DNA of 16,440 nt from Intrasporangium_A sp039812505 (GCF_039812505.1 NZ_JBDIAQ010000075.1:1-16440), one strand, 5' to 3'. Shown: positions 1-7,519, counted from the first letter of the stretch. Made by a program: numbers and translations. The notes: generated by a model not told the origin, from the sequence alone.

Positions 1-182
1 CACAATCCCGCCCCGGCGCGAAAGGTGACGGCGGATCGTCCGCGCCGCCACGCACAATCCCGCCCCGACGCGAAAGGTGACGGCGGGTCGTCCGCACCGC
101 CACGCACAATCCCGCCCCGACGCGAAAGACCACGCCCGACCGCCCGCACCGCCACGCACTATCCCGCCCGGGCGCGAAAGCT
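1..182. repeat. 52-bp tandem repeat array (3.5 units, continues off the left edge)
   Basis: Units begin at 1, 53, 105 and 157, an exact 52-bp period; the fourth is cut short at about 180. Each starts with a conserved block reading CACAATCCCGCCCCGACGCG followed by AAAG, and ends with CCGCCACG. The middle about 15 bp varies between units. Units 1 and 2 contain a small dyad in the middle (GCGGA-TCG-TCCGC in unit 1). A 52-bp period is not a multiple of three, so this is not a coding repeat. The array lies 9 bp beyond the purC stop codon and could form the 3' end of the purD-purC transcript. Its left extent is outside the window. Confidence 0.93.
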
Positions 183-190
183 GACGGCCC

Positions 191-1096
191 TCACCGCGCG
201 CTGAAGCTCTCCCCGGTGATCCGCTCGTAGGCCTCGACGTACTTCGCCCTGGTCTGTTCCACGACCGCCGCGGGCAACGGCGGCGGCGCCTCACCGCTGC
301 GCCGGTCCCACCCCGACTCGGCCGACGTCAGCCAGTCGCGGACGAACTGCTTGTCGTATGACGGCTGCGGGTGGCCCGGCTCCCAGAGGTCGGCGGGCCA
401 GAACCGCGACGAGTCCGGGGTGAGCACCTCGTCGGCCAGGACCAGCCCACCGGACCCGTCGGGAGCCACGCCGAACTCCACCTTCGTGTCGGCGATGAGG
501 ATGCCCCGAGCCGCGGCGATCTCGTTACCGCGGGCCAGGATCGCCCGGGTCAGGCGCGACACCTCGGCCGCTCGGTCGGCCCCCAGCAGCGCCTCCACCT
601 CGGTGGGCGTCATCGGCAGGTCGTGCTGCCCGACCGGCGCCTTCGTGGTCGGCGTGAAGACCGGCTCGGGCAGCCGCGACCCGTCGACCAGCCCCTCGGG
701 CAGCGGCACCGCGCACACCGACCCCGTGGCGCGGTACTCCTCGAGCCCGCCGCCCGTAAGGTACGCCCGGGCGATCGCCTCTAGCCCCAGCATCTCGAGC
801 CGGCGCACGAGCACCGCCCGACCGGCCACGGCGGCCGGCACGTCGGTCGACACGACGTGGTTGGGCACGATGTCGGCGAGCCGGTCGAACCACCAGAGCG
901 AGAGCCGGGTGAGCACCTCGCCCTTGTCCGGGATCTCCGGCGTCATCATCCAGTCGTAGGCCGACAGGCGGTTCGACGCGACGAGCAGCAGCCGGTCGCG
1001 GGCCGGCGCACCATCGGCCCCGACCGGCGCGTACAGGTCGCGCACCTTGCCGGAGTAGACGTGCTGGAAGCCCGCCAGCTCGAGATGCCCGGCCAC
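191..1096 (-). CDS. purC: Phosphoribosylaminoimidazole-succinocarboxamide synthase (SAICAR synthetase)
   Basis: PurC joins aspartate to CAIR using ATP to give SAICAR, in cytoplasmic de novo purine synthesis. The 301-residue product matches the family length. Visible motifs are YSGKVRD (14-20, nucleotide-binding loop), ASNRLSAYDWMM (40-51), an AYLTGGGLEEY segment near 111-121 where many homologues have GSG, IADTKVEFG (201-209, usually IADTKFEFG) and LADEVLTPDSSRFW (220-233). The GTG start at 1096 is chosen because it lies one base after the purD stop codon and gives a normal N-terminus. The open frame continues far upstream, but only as an out-of-frame shadow of purD. It is almost certainly co-transcribed and translationally coupled with purD. 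A 52-bp tandem array follows the stop codon. Confidence 0.97.
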   Translation of the reverse strand: MAGHLELAGFQHVYSGKVRDLYAPVGADGAPARDRLLLVASNRLSAYDWMMTPEIPDKGEVLTRLSLWWFDRLADIVPNHVVSTDVPAAVAGRAVLVRRLEMLGLEAIARAYLTGGGLEEYRATGSVCAVPLPEGLVDGSRLPEPVFTPTTKAPVGQHDLPMTPTEVEALLGADRAAEVSRLTRAILARGNEIAAARGILIADTKVEFGVAPDGSGGLVLADEVLTPDSSRFWPADLWEPGHPQPSYDKQFVRDWLTSAESGWDRRSGEAPPPLPAAVVEQTRAKYVEAYERITGESFSAR

Positions 1097-1097
1097 C

Positions 1098-2378
1098 TCA
1101 GACCCCGACCGCGATCTCGCCGCGGGCCGCCTTGAGCGCGATGTCGGTCCGATGGTGGGACCCCTCGAGCTCGACGAGCTCCACCGCCCGGTATGCCGCC
1201 GACCTTGCCTTCGCCAGATCGTTTCCCGTCGCGACGACGTCCAGTACCCGGCCTCCGGCAGAGCGCAGGACCCCGTGCTCGTCGCGCCTGGTGCCGGCGT
1301 GCAGGACCACCACGCCCGGCACCTCGGCGGCGGCATCGATCCCGGTGATCCGGTCGCCGGTGCGTGGCGCGACCGGGTAGCCGGACGCGGCGACCACCAC
1401 GACGACCGCCGCATCGCTGGACCACCGCAGGTCGGGGAAGTCGGCGAGGCCGCCGGTCGCCGCAGCGTGCAGCAGCTGGGCGAACGGTGTCTCGAGACGA
1501 GCCAGGACGGCCTGGCCGTCCGGGTCCCCGAGCCGGGCGTTGAACTCCACGACCTTGGGCCCCCGCGAGGTGAGGGCGAGCCCGACGTAGAGGATTCCGA
1601 CGAAGGGGGTGCCGCGGCGGCGCATCTCGTCGACCGTCGGCTGGGCGATCCGCTCGACCACGTCGGACATGAGGGTCGCCGGCGCCCAGTCCAGTGGCGA
1701 GTAGGCGCCCATGCCACCGGTGTTAGGGCCGGCGTCGCCGTCGCCGACACGCTTGAAGTCCTGGGCCGGCTGCAGCGGCACCACGCTGGTCCCGTCCGAG
1801 AGGCAGAACAGCGAGACCTCGGGACCGTCGAGGAACTCCTCGATCACGACGCACCCGCCGTCCTTGGCCAGGCAGGTCCGGGCGTGCGCGAGCGCCTCGT
1901 CGCGGGAGTCGGTCACCACGACGCCCTTGCCGGCCGCGAGCCCGTCGTCCTTGACGACGTGCGGGGCCCCCAGCGCGTCCAGGGCCGCCGCGACCTCGTC
2001 GAGGGTCGTGCACACCCGGGCGAACGCGGTGGGCACCTCCGCCGCGGCCATGACCTCCTTGGCGAACGACTTGCTGCCTTCCAGACGCGCCGCGGCGGCC
2101 GAGGGTCCGACGACGGGGAAGCCGGCTGAGCGGCATACGTCGGCGACACCGGCCACGAGCGGGGCCTCCGGTCCGATGACGACGAGGTCGACGGCGTGCT
2201 GCGCGGCGAGCGCCGCCACGGCGGCCCCGTCGAGGATGTCGACCGGCACGCAGAACGCGGTCGCGTCGATGCCCGGGTTGCCGGGGCCGGCGATGACGGC
2301 CTCGACCTCCGGGTCGGCCGCGACGGCCTTGACGAGTGCGTGCTCACGGGCGCCGGAACCGAGGACGAGGACCTTCAC
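1098..2378 (-). CDS. purD: Phosphoribosylamine-glycine ligase (GAR synthetase)
   Basis: PurD is an ATP-grasp ligase joining phosphoribosylamine and glycine, the second step of de novo purine synthesis. The product has 426 residues, the usual length. Visible features are the N-terminal GSGAREHAL (7-15), the ATP-grasp segment KDDGLAAGKGV (143-153), GPNTGGMGAYSP (217-228) and EFNARLGDPD (278-287). The last is normally EFNARFGDPE; the metal-binding E and N remain, while F and the final E are replaced by L and D, probably tolerated. The GTG start at 2378 gives the canonical VKVLVLGSG N-terminus. There is no clear Shine-Dalgarno site. A TAGGCT box lies seven bases upstream, suggesting a leaderless mRNA. 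The gene is first in a two-gene unit with purC and diverges from the HelD-family gene. Confidence 0.97.
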   Translation of the reverse strand: MKVLVLGSGAREHALVKAVAADPEVEAVIAGPGNPGIDATAFCVPVDILDGAAVAALAAQHAVDLVVIGPEAPLVAGVADVCRSAGFPVVGPSAAAARLEGSKSFAKEVMAAAEVPTAFARVCTTLDEVAAALDALGAPHVVKDDGLAAGKGVVVTDSRDEALAHARTCLAKDGGCVVIEEFLDGPEVSLFCLSDGTSVVPLQPAQDFKRVGDGDAGPNTGGMGAYSPLDWAPATLMSDVVERIAQPTVDEMRRRGTPFVGILYVGLALTSRGPKVVEFNARLGDPDGQAVLARLETPFAQLLHAAATGGLADFPDLRWSSDAAVVVVVAASGYPVAPRTGDRITGIDAAAEVPGVVVLHAGTRRDEHGVLRSAGGRVLDVVATGNDLAKARSAAYRAVELVELEGSHHRTDIALKAARGEIAVGV

Positions 2379-2385
2379 GGCGGAC

Positions 2386-2391
2386 AGCCTA
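2386..2391 (-). promoter_or_regulatory. Candidate -10 box of purD (leaderless type)
   Basis: On the minus strand TAGGCT matches the actinobacterial TANNNT -10 pattern and is separated from the purD GTG by exactly 7 bases. That places the transcription start at or next to the start codon. No good -35 hexamer is visible. The same geometry occurs at ppk2. Confidence 0.5.
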
Positions 2392-2476
2392 TGCGCTCGG
2401 GGCCCCGGCCCCCGACCCCGCGCCCAGCGGCCGGTCGATCCGGTCGAACTGGCCGGGTAGGGCCGGGCAAGCACAG

Positions 2477-2482
2477 TAGACT
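2477..2482 (+). promoter_or_regulatory. Candidate -10 box of the HelD-family gene
   Basis: TAGACT (TANNNT pattern) lies 59 bases before the GTG start at 2542, leaving a 5' leader of about 50 nt. No convincing -35 hexamer is visible at 16-19 bp upstream. Two direct CCGGTCGA copies sit at 2431-2438 and 2440-2447. No clear palindrome resembling a known antibiotic-responsive element was seen. Confidence 0.35.
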
Positions 2483-2541
2483 GGGTGGTTCCTGCGTCCG
2501 GAAGCACCACATGACGTTGCCGCAGCCGGAGCAGGACCGAC

Positions 2542-4884
2542 GTGAAGCAAGTGAGCACTGGGGAGTCCGTGAGGTCGTCGAACGCCACCACGCGGGACGT
2601 CGTGCCCGACGTCGTCGCAGCGCAGATCGCCGTCGAGCAGGCCCACGTCGACCGGGTCCTGGCCGAGCTCGAGAAGGCGGCGGGCCGGGCCGAGGCGGTC
2701 CATGCCGAGGGACTGTCCCGGGGGCAGTTCGGCCGGTCGGTCGAGACCGGTGACGCCGAAGGCGGCAGCCTGTTCGAGCGCGACGCGCTGGTCTTCCATG
2801 CGGCCCGGCGGCGCAGCGCCCTCGACACGCAGTACGAGGGGCTCGTCTTCGGGCGTCTCGACCTGGCGCACCCGAGCCAGTCGCCCGACGGGCCCGCCTC
2901 CGCTCCGGCAGGGCCACCGGGCCGCACGGTCACGTCCACCCCGGTGCGGGCTGACGCCGACGGCGCCCGGGAGGTGCGCTACGTCGGCCGCATCGGCGTG
3001 CGCGACGACGACTACGAGCCGCTGGTCATCGACTGGCGCGCCCCCGCCGCGGAACCCTTCTACCGGGCCACCCCGACCCGTCCGATGGACGTCCTGCGCC
3101 GCCGCGTCCTGCGCAGCCGCGGCGCGCGAGTGGTCGGCATCGAGGACGACCTGATGGTGCCCGAGGCGCCGGACGACCTGGTCGTGGTGGGCGACGGGGC
3201 CCTGATGGCGGCTCTGACCCGCACCCGTGGGGAGCGGATGCGCGACATCGTCGCGACGATCCAGGCCCACCAGGACCAGGCGATCCGGGCCAGCGCGCGG
3301 GGGGTCACCGAGATCAGCGGCGGTCCGGGCACCGGCAAGACCGTCGTCGCGCTGCACCGGGCCGCCTACCTGCTCTACTCGGACCGGCGCCGGTTCGAGT
3401 CCGGCGGCATCCTCGTGGTCGGGCCCTCGGGCGCTTACACGGCCTACATCGAGCGGGTGCTGCCCTCCCTCGGCGAGGAGAGCGTGGTGCTGCGCGCGGT
3501 CGGCGACCTCGTCGACGCAATCGACACCGAGCGCCTCGACCCGCCGCAGGTCGCCCGGCTCAAGGGGTCGACGCGGATCCGCACCTTGCTGGCGGCCGCG
3601 GCGCGCGGCCGGGTCCCGGACGCGCCCACCGAGTTCCGCGCGATGGTGGCCGGCCACGCGGTGCGCCTTGACGCCCGGGCCCTCGACCACGTCCGCAGCC
3701 AGGTGCTCCGACAGCACCAGCGCAACCTGGGCGGCCCGGCGGCCCGGGCCGCCCTCGGCGAGGCCGCCTGGGCCTCCCTCGGGATCCGGGGCGAACGGGA
3801 CGCGAAGGCGGAGTTCCTCGACCGGTGGGAGGACCATCTCGACGTCGAGGCGTTCGTGAAGGCGTGGTGGCCCCAGGTCGACCCGCGCGAGGTGCTGCTC
3901 TGGCTCACCGACGCCGACCTGGTGCGCCGCAGCGCCCGCCGCTCGCTCGACCCGAGCGAGGCCCAGCTGCTGGCCACCTCGTGGCAGACGGCCCTGGCGA
4001 CCGGCACGTGGTCGGTTGCCGACGTCGCCCTCGTCGACGACCTCGCGGCGCGGCTCGGCCCCGTCCAGGACGAGCCGCAGGAGGAGCGCGGCTTCTACGA
4101 GATCGAGGAGCTCGACGACCTCAGCCAGTACGGCGTCACCGAGGTGCAGCCGGTCGCTCGCTCGTCCGGCCCGGGCCACGCGTCGGTCGTGCCCGACGAC
4201 CCGCGCGGGCGGCTGCTCGCCGGGCGGCTCGACCGGCCCGACGAGTACGCCCACGTGCTCGTCGACGAGGCGCAGGACCTCTCGCCGATGCAGTGGCGGA
4301 TGGTCGGGCGCCGGGGCCGGCACGCCTCGTGGACCCTCGTCGGCGACGCCGCCCAGGCCTCGTGGCCCGACCCGGCCGAGGCGGCCCAGGCCCGTGACGA
4401 GGCCATCGGGTCGCAGGTCCGGCGGCACTTCCACATGGGCACGAACTACCGCAACGCCCGCGAGATCTTCGAGTACGCCGCCGACGTCGTGCGCCGCGCG
4501 GTGCCCGACGCGGACATCCCGGTGGCCGTCCGGGAGACCGGGGTGGCCCCGTTCGTCGGGTCGCTCGGGCCGGACCCGCGGGCGAGCACGCAGCAGGCCG
4601 TCGACCGGCTGCTCGGGCAGGTCGAGGGTGCCGTCGCGGTCATCACGCCGCAGCGGTATGCCGCTGAGCTCGCCCCCCTCGACGGCACCGTGGGCGCGGG
4701 GCCGGCCCGCGTCCACGTCGTCGGGCCGATGTCGACGAAGGGCCTCGAGTACGACGCGACCGTGGTGGTGGACCCGGAGGAGATCGTCGCCGAGTCGCCC
4801 GGCGGGGTCCGGGTCCTCTACGTCGCGCTGACCCGGGCAGCGCACCGCATGACGGTCCTCACCGCTCCTGTCGGGGCGGCCTGA
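2542..4884 (+). CDS. helD: HelD-family superfamily 1 ATPase (RNA polymerase recycling factor)
   Basis: HelD proteins use UvrD-like ATPase domains to pry stalled RNA polymerase from nucleic acid; some actinobacterial members (HelR/HelD) protect RNAP from rifamycins. This 780-residue protein has an N-terminal helical region (about 20-70), the family segment RIGVRDDDYEPLVIDWRAP (DWRAP at 164-168), Walker A GGPGTGKT (260-267), Walker B DEAQD (575-579), TNYRN (634-638), STKGLEYD (731-738) and C-terminal YVALTRA (760-766). DEAQ in place of the true UvrD DEFQD, and the DWR(A/S)P element, favour HelD over a DNA-repair helicase. The GTG at 2542 is preceded by GGAGCAGGA at suitable spacing. In-frame GTGs at 2551 and 2569 are alternatives. 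The gene stands alone, divergent from purD. I cannot decide between HelD and HelR subclasses. Confidence 0.88.
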   Translation: MKQVSTGESVRSSNATTRDVVPDVVAAQIAVEQAHVDRVLAELEKAAGRAEAVHAEGLSRGQFGRSVETGDAEGGSLFERDALVFHAARRRSALDTQYEGLVFGRLDLAHPSQSPDGPASAPAGPPGRTVTSTPVRADADGAREVRYVGRIGVRDDDYEPLVIDWRAPAAEPFYRATPTRPMDVLRRRVLRSRGARVVGIEDDLMVPEAPDDLVVVGDGALMAALTRTRGERMRDIVATIQAHQDQAIRASARGVTEISGGPGTGKTVVALHRAAYLLYSDRRRFESGGILVVGPSGAYTAYIERVLPSLGEESVVLRAVGDLVDAIDTERLDPPQVARLKGSTRIRTLLAAAARGRVPDAPTEFRAMVAGHAVRLDARALDHVRSQVLRQHQRNLGGPAARAALGEAAWASLGIRGERDAKAEFLDRWEDHLDVEAFVKAWWPQVDPREVLLWLTDADLVRRSARRSLDPSEAQLLATSWQTALATGTWSVADVALVDDLAARLGPVQDEPQEERGFYEIEELDDLSQYGVTEVQPVARSSGPGHASVVPDDPRGRLLAGRLDRPDEYAHVLVDEAQDLSPMQWRMVGRRGRHASWTLVGDAAQASWPDPAEAAQARDEAIGSQVRRHFHMGTNYRNAREIFEYAADVVRRAVPDADIPVAVRETGVAPFVGSLGPDPRASTQQAVDRLLGQVEGAVAVITPQRYAAELAPLDGTVGAGPARVHVVGPMSTKGLEYDATVVVDPEEIVAESPGGVRVLYVALTRAAHRMTVLTAPVGAA

Positions 4885-4924
4885 GCGGGCCTGCGGGCAC
4901 TCACGGGGGGCGGGAGGCCAGCCG

Positions 4925-4989
4925 CCGGGCCGCAGCCCGGAGACCCAGCCGCCCGGACGCAGCAGAAAGGCGAGCCACCGCTGGGTGGC
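4925..4989 (+). terminator. Two hairpins downstream of the HelD-family gene
   Basis: CCGGGC-CGCA-GCCCGG (4925-4940) and GCCACC-GCTG-GGTGGC (4974-4989) are both perfect 6-bp stems with tetraloops, 40 and 89 bases after the stop codon. Neither is followed by a T-run, so they would be factor-assisted or non-canonical terminators. The role is inferred from position only. Confidence 0.4.
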
Positions 4990-4995
4990 GGGTCG

Positions 4996-5095
4996 CACCC
5001 GCGAGGTGGGCCGTGCGGACCCGTGCGAGCCGCGCCCACCCGCGAGTGGGGCGTGTAGACCCGAGCGGGCCGGGCTCACCCGCGAGTGGGGCGAG
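4996..5095. repeat. Three imperfect about 41-bp direct repeats
   Basis: The word CACCCGCGAG starts at 4996, 5037 and 5077 and is followed each time by a TGGG-type tract (GTGGGCC, TGGGGCG, TGGGGCG). Between copies 1 and 2, and again between copies 2 and 3, lies a gGACCCg(t/a)GCG-like stretch. The spacing is 41 then 40 bp, so the repeat is non-coding in character. Confidence 0.7.
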
Positions 5096-5290
5096 GCAAA
5101 GAGAAGGGCGAGGGACGGGATGCGGGGGGAAAGCATCGCGTCCCTCGCCGGGGAGCGCGCGATCGGGGGGAGATCGCTTCTGCGCTGACGATCAAGGGGC
5201 CTCGGGGGGAGAGACCGGCGGGGAGGGTGGGTGGTTCGCACTTCCTTGATGTCCTGATCATCTTCTCGCCGCCGAATCCGCCCGTCGACC

Positions 5291-5304
5291 GAACTCGAGA
5301 GTTC
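5291..5304. promoter_or_regulatory. 14-bp inverted repeat, possible operator
   Basis: GAACTC-GA-GAGTTC is a perfect dyad. It is followed two bases later by another GAAC, so GTTC-TT-GAAC overlaps it. It sits in the less GC-rich patch about 80 bp upstream of the promoter-like sequence at 5387. Its binding protein is unknown. The GAAC-GTTC spacing is 6, not the 4 of actinobacterial LexA boxes. Confidence 0.35.
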
Positions 5305-5386
5305 TTGAACAACATTTTACCTTTGGGATGCCGGGTCATTACCTACCCCGAGGTGTTTGGCCCGGGTTGTCCGATGCGCCTCGCGT

Positions 5387-5416
5387 TTGTCACGGTTTGG
5401 GGTCGCTCGCTACGGT
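5387..5416 (+). promoter_or_regulatory. Strong sigma-70-like promoter with no gene downstream
   Basis: TTGTCA (5387-5392), an 18-bp spacer and TACGGT (5411-5416) make the best housekeeping-type promoter in the window. Transcription would start near 5423 and run rightwards into a short dyad (GGCCC-GCCGAT-GGGCC, 5422-5437) and then the palindromic units. No plus-strand gene follows. The product would be a small RNA, or antisense to the lysS 3' end if it reads through. Confidence 0.5.
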
Positions 5417-5524
5417 GTTAGGGCCCGCCGATGGGCCTCGGCGACACGCGCCGAACCCGTGGGCCGGGCCCCGGCGGGGCTCCGACCGATGGCCCTCCGC
5501 CGTGGGCAGGTCGCGTACGGGCCG

Positions 5525-5558
5525 CCACGAGAACCCACCACGAACGCAGTCCTCGTGG
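5525..5558 (+). repeat. Palindromic repeat unit, copy 1
   Basis: A 34-bp unit with arms CCACGAG and CTCGTGG around a core containing CCACCACGAACGCA. One arm has a C where copy 2 has T (GTCCTCG versus GTTCTCG). The left flank CGCGTACGGGCCG resembles that of copy 3, so the element may extend about 12 bp leftwards. Confidence 0.85.
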
Positions 5559-5575
5559 CCCCAGAGCCGCGACCA

Positions 5576-5609
5576 CCACGAGAACCCACCACGAACGCAG
5601 TTCTCGTGC
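5576..5609 (+). repeat. Palindromic repeat unit, copy 2
   Basis: CACGAGAAC (5577-5585) pairs perfectly with GTTCTCGTG (5600-5608) around a 14-base loop CCACCACGAACGCA. It lies 51 bp from copy 1, in the same orientation. Together the two form paired hairpins between convergent genes. Confidence 0.88.
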
Positions 5610-5625
5610 CGGCGTCGACCCGGCG

Positions 5626-5652
5626 GCCGCAGGTCCCGGCGGGGCCTGCGGC
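5626..5652 (-). terminator. Candidate lysS terminator hairpin
   Basis: GCCGCAGG (5626-5633) and CCTGCGGC (5645-5652) pair perfectly. Inside, CCC and GGG pair across one mismatch, giving a stem of about 12 positions with a three-base loop. It lies 43 bases beyond the lysS stop codon on the lysS strand. There is no U-tract, so termination is inferred from position and stability. Confidence 0.5.
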
Positions 5653-5695
5653 GGTGGGCAGGTCGGTGTCGCCCCGGCCGCGGACGGTCGGCTGC

Positions 5696-7519
5696 TCAGC
5701 TGCCGCCCGGCGGCGGGGCCAGCAGGGACAGGACCGTCTCCTTGCCGAGCGCCAACAGCAACGTGGGCAGCCGAGGCCCCGTGTCCGCGCCCACCAGCAG
5801 CTCGTAGACCAGGGCGAAGAAGGCCCGCTGCGCCTGCGACAGCTCCGGGTCCCTGACCTTGGCCGCGGGGTCGATCCCGCGTTGGATCTTCGGCACCGCG
5901 TAGACCAGGTGGGTCAGCCCGTCGAGCGACCAGTACGTGTCGAGCCCCTCGACGAGCAGGCGCAGCGCCTCGCGCTGCGGCCCGTCCAGCGTGGCGAGCC
6001 GATCGAGGTCGGGCTGCGCGCGCACCACGGTCCGCTCCGCCTCGGGGACGTAGCCCAGCATCCAGCGGCTGGCACAGCCGAGGCGGGGCTGCAGCTCCTC
6101 GACGGAGGCGACAGGGTGGTCGGGGTCGAGCTCGGTGAGGATCCGCACGGTCTGCGCCTCGTCGCCCTGGGTGACGTCGACGACCGAGGCGATCGTCCGG
6201 AACGGGATCGGGTGCGGCGTCGTCGGCAGCACCCCGGCGGCGGTGGACGTCGCGCGCAGGTGGGCCGCCAGGTCGCCCGCCTGCGCCCGGCCGGCGCCCA
6301 CCTTGCGGACCAGCGCGTCCCACTCGTCGTAGAGCCGCTGCAACTCCTGGCCGAAGGAGATGTCGAAGCTCTGGTGCGGCTTGCGCCGGGCGTAGAGCCA
6401 CCGGAGCACCTGCGGCTCCATCACCTCCAGGGCGTCGCTCGGGATCGGCACCCCGCCGCGCGACGAGCTCATCTTGGCCATCCCGGCGATCCCGACGAAG
6501 GCGTACATCGGTCCGATCGGGCGCTGCCACCCGAAGATCGGCGCGAGGTCCTTGCCGACGACGAACGAGGACCCCGGCGACTGGTGGTCGACACCGGACG
6601 GCTCGAACACCACACGCTCGTAGCCCCACCGCATGGGCCAGTCGACCTTCCAGACCAGCTTGCCGTTGTGGAACTCCGCCAGGTCGACGGTCTCCTCGTG
6701 GCCGCACTTCGAGCAGCGGTAGGTCAGCGCGTGGGTCCGGTCGTCGTAGGCGGTCACGGTCGTGAAGTCGGTGCCGCACGAGGTGCAGTACGGCCGATAG
6801 GGGTAGTAGCCCGAGCCGCCCTCGCTCCCGTCGTCCTCGCCGGCCGCCCCGGAGCCGCGCTCGGCCTCGGTCCGGGCCTCCTGCTGCTCGGGCGTGAGCT
6901 CGCCGGGGTGCTTGCCGGGCCGGCCGGAGCCGCCGTCCGGGCCCACCCGGGCCTTCGCGCGGCCGCTCTCGCGCTGCTTCGCGTCGGCCGCCGCCTCGAG
7001 CGTGCGATAGCGGCCGAGCACCTCGTCGATCGCGGTCCGCTCCCGCATGGCGAGGAGCACCTGCTCGACGTACGCGCCCGCGGTGTACTGCTCGGTCTGG
7101 CTGATCTCGCGGACCACGATGCCGAGCCGACCCATCGCCTCGCGCAGCGGCGCCTTGTAGTGCTCCGCCCAGTTCGGGTGCGGGGAGCCCGCGGGCGCCG
7201 GGACCGAGGTGAGCGGCATACCGATGTACTGCTCCCACGACTCGTCGACGCCCGGCTGGCCGGCGGGAACGCGGCGGAAGCGGTCGTAGTCGTCCCAGGA
7301 CAGGATGTGCTCGCACGGCAGGCCACGACGCTGGATCTCGTCGGCGACCAGGTGCGGCGTGATGAGCTCGCGGAAGTTGCCCAGGTGGATCGGGCCGGAG
7401 GGGCTGATGCCCGACGCGCAGACGATGACCTGCCCGGTCAGGCCGCGGCGGTCAGCTCCGGCGATGACCTCGTCGGCGAGTCTGGTGACCCAGTCCTGTG
7501 CTGCTACCTGCTCACTCAT
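5696..7519 (-). CDS. lysS: Lysyl-tRNA synthetase, class I
   Basis: The enzyme charges tRNA-Lys with lysine in the cytoplasm. This is the class I (archaeal-type) form, not the common bacterial class II. Evidence is the Rossmann HIGH-type motif PIHLGN (43-48), the KMSSS loop (349-353) and a zinc-finger-like CTSCG/CSKCG pair (cysteines 245, 248, 269, 272), followed by an all-helical C-terminal half. The 607-residue length exceeds the usual about 520-560. A low-complexity insert rich in E, R, G and D (about 175-236) sits just before the zinc module. ATG at 7519 is preceded by AAGGAAA at good spacing. It lies 90 bp downstream of purA on the same strand with a hairpin between, so co-transcription with partial termination is possible. 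Confidence 0.96.
   Translation of the reverse strand: MSEQVAAQDWVTRLADEVIAGADRRGLTGQVIVCASGISPSGPIHLGNFRELITPHLVADEIQRRGLPCEHILSWDDYDRFRRVPAGQPGVDESWEQYIGMPLTSVPAPAGSPHPNWAEHYKAPLREAMGRLGIVVREISQTEQYTAGAYVEQVLLAMRERTAIDEVLGRYRTLEAAADAKQRESGRAKARVGPDGGSGRPGKHPGELTPEQQEARTEAERGSGAAGEDDGSEGGSGYYPYRPYCTSCGTDFTTVTAYDDRTHALTYRCSKCGHEETVDLAEFHNGKLVWKVDWPMRWGYERVVFEPSGVDHQSPGSSFVVGKDLAPIFGWQRPIGPMYAFVGIAGMAKMSSSRGGVPIPSDALEVMEPQVLRWLYARRKPHQSFDISFGQELQRLYDEWDALVRKVGAGRAQAGDLAAHLRATSTAAGVLPTTPHPIPFRTIASVVDVTQGDEAQTVRILTELDPDHPVASVEELQPRLGCASRWMLGYVPEAERTVVRAQPDLDRLATLDGPQREALRLLVEGLDTYWSLDGLTHLVYAVPKIQRGIDPAAKVRDPELSQAQRAFFALVYELLVGADTGPRLPTLLLALGKETVLSLLAPPPGGS

Larger units (their letters stand above)
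4885..5695. other. 811-bp gene-poor gap between convergent HelD-family gene and lysS
   Basis: No open frame here has recognisable protein character. The left part (to about 5100) is very GC-rich with hairpins and imperfect 41-bp repeats. The middle (about 5230-5420) is distinctly less GC-rich and holds a dyad and a promoter-like sequence. The right part holds two palindromic repeat units and a hairpin near the lysS stop codon. Each is listed separately. Confidence 0.7.

Noticed and set aside
1..182. CRISPR array
   Set aside because: The period is 52 bp with only about 15 bp of variable sequence between conserved blocks; spacers are too short and there are no cas genes.
2389..2541. Rifamycin-associated palindromic element upstream of the HelD-family gene
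   Set aside because: No long dyad is visible; only short direct CCGGTCGA repeats and a GGGCAAGC word are present.
2389..5241. 950-residue open frame on the minus strand
   Set aside because: It is the antisense shadow of the HelD-family gene plus the flanking gap; composition is Arg/Gly/Pro/Asp-rich with no domain, a known effect of high GC.
5291..5304. LexA/SOS box
   Set aside because: Half-sites GAAC and GTTC are separated by 6 bases instead of the 4 seen in actinobacterial SOS boxes, and no DNA-repair gene follows.
5076..5421. Short open frames of 87-111 residues in the AT-richer island, both strands
   Set aside because: No ribosome-binding site of quality, no domain, and biased composition typical of non-coding GC-rich DNA.
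5417..5500. Cyclic-di-AMP riboswitch
   Set aside because: The promoter and a GCGCCGAACCCG-like word are suggestive, but the conserved core and a downstream cell-wall hydrolase gene are absent.
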